A stretch of 64,000 nt of DNA from Chloroflexia bacterium SDU3-3. GTDB taxonomy: Bacteria > Chloroflexota > Chloroflexia > Chloroflexales > Roseiflexaceae. The notes beneath the pieces are model-generated. The model saw only the letters and a list, made by a program, of their open reading frames with translations. It had not been told where the DNA came from and did no database searches. The stretch covers positions 248,001 to 312,000 of the forward strand of contig WBOU01000005.1 of assembly GCA_009268125.1 (NCBI GenBank), given 5' to 3'. A program made the translations under genes and the position numbers. Positions 62,701-64,000 of this stretch are shown here, in pieces; the stretch's first letter is position 1, and each line of letters begins with the position of its first letter.

Positions 62701-62896
62701 CTGGCAGGTGCTCGCCCTCACCGACCCCGATGGCGACGGCACCTACGCCGGGCAGACCGGCGCGCTGCAGTTCAGCACCGATGTGGTGGCGATGGTGCAG
62801 GCCACCGATAGCGCGGGCAATATCATCGTGCAGACATCCAAGGGCACGCTGACGCCTGGATTCAACGACACCTACCTGCCGCTGATCTTCCGCTAG
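59711..62896 (+). CDS. Secreted gingipain-like cysteine protease (peptidase C25 type) with YLPL C-terminus
   Basis: A 1061-residue exported protein. A signal peptide (about 1-34) precedes a pre-peptidase-like beta domain (EPNNLTSQANPLSLSSGSITVSGTIDDA). Within it are six repeats of TGRLES (135-170). From about 235 a large caspase/gingipain-like domain follows: VENIVLVGGDDIIPFFRVPD, MPDLAVGRLVEQPKDIRSYLESY, candidate His at NAHFTHYG (about 555-559) and candidate Cys in WSIGCHSGLSAPDEY (C613). The last 300 residues are Ig-like beta domains ending TYLPLIFR. That tail matches the subtilase at 20.3 kb. GTG start with AAAGGAG. A secreted protease is the best guess; the catalytic pair is assigned by eye. 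Confidence 0.82.
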   Translation: MNVVSPTQALHRARLVLALLAAASLAPSATTHAQPATVEVATESEPNNLTSQANPLSLSSGSITVSGTIDDAAAPAGDEGGIYGDWYVITSDVPGASISIRLSQLPADYDVALVADPTTVITNSDGIDLSQIADTGRLESTGRLESTGRLESTGRLESIGRLESTGRLESTSTNTGTSAESIDAYLPTAGKHYILVYSATGQTSDSPYELSVSLTPGALAVPAQKATPVNTFTGSPDTSIKTLYLYHSLRMQNIYNPSGEDASVSSNISAIVAILNSSSSKLLSTTNVKGIGVDLAGYNAPLYYNDGNLSALYDQWDGSKFQPLYANEVATQISYIVNQLISDLYPNVENIVLVGGDDIIPFFRVPDETTIANESEYYGQLNDGQSSFSPDSTLGGSLFFNMIQTDNYYADRQPTRWRGRALYMPDLAVGRLVEQPKDIRSYLESYEYSLDPDRFFIRADRVDTDSGGVVHQGAAFVTGYDFLSDQATRIAMRFKAYGFSPTTSATPPLHPLSVLNDDTWDSEDLAKVWFSGRLAQFGDGYTVQNKHHLTSLNAHFTHYGIFPAQGDTMLYAERIYTPTAAYSTTLFFGDLNKTPGNRASPTNSTSLIWSIGCHSGLSAPDEYFYDPQFQADFPQATLKQGGNWIGNTGFGYGDSDLVAYSEKLSDLFTVMIGRKVLNQIGAYQGVPIGAALVRAKRAYLQDASVGSFSVYDEKVLLQSTLYGLPFIRVLVPNPQEPSRDQIGSYDAPARRISVDPSALPAVFTRTITFTNQFLTPDGSAGEVPDVVSKVRDSIAPGEEITVKGSRQIMLGKPVLPSLPYDITLVSSNGSQRYQPRGVRVKSAITLPDLSRVDPHVTTIVSDTILPHQQDDPDMALIGSWLPEVPFTQQSIHQELGGLDVVTSTLLINPVQFRATDTERGWMRRFGQMVFEITYLDPSDPNGPALESDTLPPLIRNVQFGTLRSQARAAGAVSISAQVSDNTGITSVQAFYTGDGKNWQVLALTDPDGDGTYAGQTGALQFSTDVVAMVQATDSAGNIIVQTSKGTLTPGFNDTYLPLIFR
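60113..60220 (+). repeat. Six 18-bp coding repeats (TGRLES)
   Basis: ACCGGCAGGCTCGAATCC and close variants, six units, encoding TGRLES (once IGRLES). Variants AGACTTGAGTCC and CGGCTTGAGTCC show synonymous drift. Confidence 0.9.
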
Positions 62897-62914
62897 GCAT
62901 CCTGACCGCATAGC

Positions 62915-62947
62915 AAAGGGGGCGCGGTGCAATACCGCGCCCCCTTT
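62915..62947. terminator. Bidirectional terminator between protease and ABC ATPase genes
   Basis: AAAGGGGGCGCGGT pairs perfectly with ACCGCGCCCCCTTT around GCAAT (62915-62947). Confidence 0.85.
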
Positions 62948-62970
62948 ACTATTACCCCAAAATGGCTACG

Positions 62971-63768
62971 CTAGGCCGCCTGCTCGCGGCACAGCCCATA
63001 CGGCAGGCAGAGCGGCACCCCCGTGCGCGTGTCGCTCACAATATCGGCCTCAATGCCAAACACGCGGCGCAGCAGATCGGGCGTGATCACCTCGCTGGGC
63101 GCGCCCGCCGCCACCACCGCGCCAGCGCGCACCGCCACAATATGCTGCGCATAGCGCGTGGCGTGGTTGAGATCGTGCACCACCATCACCACGGTGCGGC
63201 CCTCATCGCGATTCAGCCGCTCTAGCAGGTGCAGCACCTCAAGCTGGTGCGCCATATCTAGGTAGGTGGTCGGCTCATCGAGCAGCAGCAGCTCGGTCTC
63301 CTGGGCCAGGGTCATCGCGATCCAGGCGCGCTGGCGCTGCCCGCCCGAGAGCGCATCCACCGGGCGCGCGGCCAGATCCACCATGCCCGTGATCTCCAGC
63401 GCGCGCTCGACCGCCCGCTCATCCTCGGGCGACCACTGCTGGTACCAGTGCTGGTGCGGGTAGCGGCCCTGCGCCACCAGCTCGCGCACCAGCAGGCCCT
63501 CGGGCGCGACCGGGCTCTGCGGCAGAATGCCCATGATCTTGGCCAGATCGCGCGTGGCGATGCGGTGGATGTCCTTGCCATCCAGCAGCACCGAGCCGCC
63601 GCGCGGGGGCATCAGCCGCGCCAGGCCGCGCAGCAGGGTCGATTTCCCGCAGCCGTTCGGGCCGATCAGCGCCGTGATCTTGCCCGCCGGGATAGCCGCC
63701 GAAAGCTGGTGGATAATAGGCTGCCCATCGTAGGCCAGCGTCAGGTCTTGGGTCTCCAGCATGCTCAT
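62971..63768 (-). CDS. Iron-siderophore/cobalamin ABC transporter ATPase (FecE/FepC type)
   Basis: A 265-residue ATPase that powers a FecCD-type importer. Walker A GPNGCGKS (37-44), the Q-loop in [18 protein letters not shown], the family-specific GRYPHQHW, signature [18 protein letters not shown], Walker [13 protein letters not shown] and switch His in [15 protein letters not shown] are all seen. Ferric siderophore or heme is the usual substrate; vitamin B12 is an alternative. Its ATG is about 20 bases after the stop of the permease gene, so they form an operon running leftward from beyond the window. GGAG precedes the start. It ends at the bidirectional terminator. Confidence 0.92.
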   Translation of the reverse strand: MSMLETQDLTLAYDGQPIIHQLSAAIPAGKITALIGPNGCGKSTLLRGLARLMPPRGGSVLLDGKDIHRIATRDLAKIMGILPQSPVAPEGLLVRELVAQGRYPHQHWYQQWSPEDERAVERALEITGMVDLAARPVDALSGGQRQRAWIAMTLAQETELLLLDEPTTYLDMAHQLEVLHLLERLNRDEGRTVVMVVHDLNHATRYAQHIVAVRAGAVVAAGAPSEVITPDLLRRVFGIEADIVSDTRTGVPLCLPYGLCREQAA

Positions 63769-63787
63769 ACCAACTCCATAGGGTCGC

Positions 63788-64000
63788 TCAGGCGCGAGCG
63801 CGATACAGCAGATAGATAAAGAACGGCGCGCCGATCGCGGCGGTGATCAGGCCGCAGGGCAGCTCGATGGGCGCGATGATCGTGCGACCCACGAGGTCGG
63901 CGGCCACCACGATCAGGCCGCCGAACAGCGCGGCGGTGGGCACCACGCCCTCGCCGCTCGGGCCAACCAGGCGGCGGGCGATGTGCGGCGCGATCAGGCC
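63788..64000 (-). CDS. FecCD-family ABC permease, C-terminal end (partial)
   Basis: Only the last 70 codons are inside the window. They read [20 protein letters not shown], then [44 protein letters not shown] and stop. [29 protein letters not shown] and the short basic tail are classic for BtuC/FhuB/FecCD iron-complex permeases. The gene continues rightward beyond base 64000 and is upstream of the ATPase in the same leftward operon. The substrate-binding lipoprotein is expected further right but cannot be seen. Confidence 0.9.
   Translation of the reverse strand, partial: GLIAPHIARRLVGPSGEGVVPTAALFGGLIVVAADLVGRTIIAPIELPCGLITAAIGAPFFIYLLYRARA

Overview
The window is GC-rich, bacterial and almost entirely chromosomal. 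It most resembles a member of the Chloroflexota (class Chloroflexia, a filamentous or pigmented relative of Roseiflexus, Kouleothrix or Herpetosiphon). Supporting signs are a CtaA-CtaB fusion, a CruA/CruP-like lycopene cyclase, an MGDG-synthase/UgtP-type glycolipid glycosyltransferase, lipoproteins with no outer-membrane machinery in view, secreted proteins with Thr/Pro-rich linkers and YLPL-type ends, and many two-component/HAMP/TPR signalling proteins. The lineage is inferred from gene content, not from a marker phylogeny. No phage, transposase, integrase or CRISPR array was seen.

Layout. 1-2.2 kb: the start of a response regulator and glutamate dehydrogenase, both leftward, then a gene-free stretch with two inverted copies of a dispersed repeat. 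2.2-5.1 kb: a GH1 glycosidase overlapping a glycolipid glycosyltransferase by one base. 5.1-7.4 kb: a large PHP plus AlbA_2/Schlafen-type protein. 8.1-14.4 kb: a complete branched-chain amino acid ABC operon (livKHMGF) with a consensus promoter, a TTCG-loop hairpin between livK and livH, a strong end terminator, then eleven 21-bp tandem repeats. 14.8-22.5 kb: a DUF72 protein, DprA, a secreted CAP protein, a sugar-nucleotidyltransferase/phosphohexomutase fusion and a secreted subtilase. 22.8-25.0 kb: tRNA-His and the cyclase.

25.1-31.3 kb holds a leftward cluster on envelope-precursor metabolism: active phosphohexomutase, degenerate phosphohexomutase, membrane-bound YvcK-like protein, GlmU-like protein and soluble YvcK. 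31.4-37.1 kb: alpha/beta hydrolase, coiled-coil membrane protein, duplicated-domain lipoprotein, RimI-like acetyltransferase and RNase J. 37.5-41.7 kb: methionyl-tRNA synthetase behind a Met-rich leader ORF and terminator, a small membrane protein, glutaredoxin and PurA. 41.9-47.7 kb: a cytosolic GAF/PAS histidine kinase, a HAMP-STAS sensor and a GT39-like membrane glycosyltransferase. 48.1-54.2 kb: CtaA-CtaB, a GNAT protein and a heterodimeric ABC exporter. 54.3-62.9 kb: a SpoIIE/RsbX-like phosphatase, a nucleotide-cyclase/AAA/TPR giant and a gingipain-like secreted protease. 62.9-64 kb: an iron-siderophore ABC ATPase and the end of its permease.

Most genes end in clear intrinsic terminators and several have near-consensus TTGACA-17-TATAAT promoters, so transcription units can be drawn with fair confidence. 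The strongest leads for new biology are the Met-codon leader peptide before metG, the YLPL motif in three unrelated secreted proteins, the GH1/glycolipid-glycosyltransferase pair, the double-YvcK/GlmU cluster with a catalytically dead mutase, and the PHP-AlbA_2 protein.
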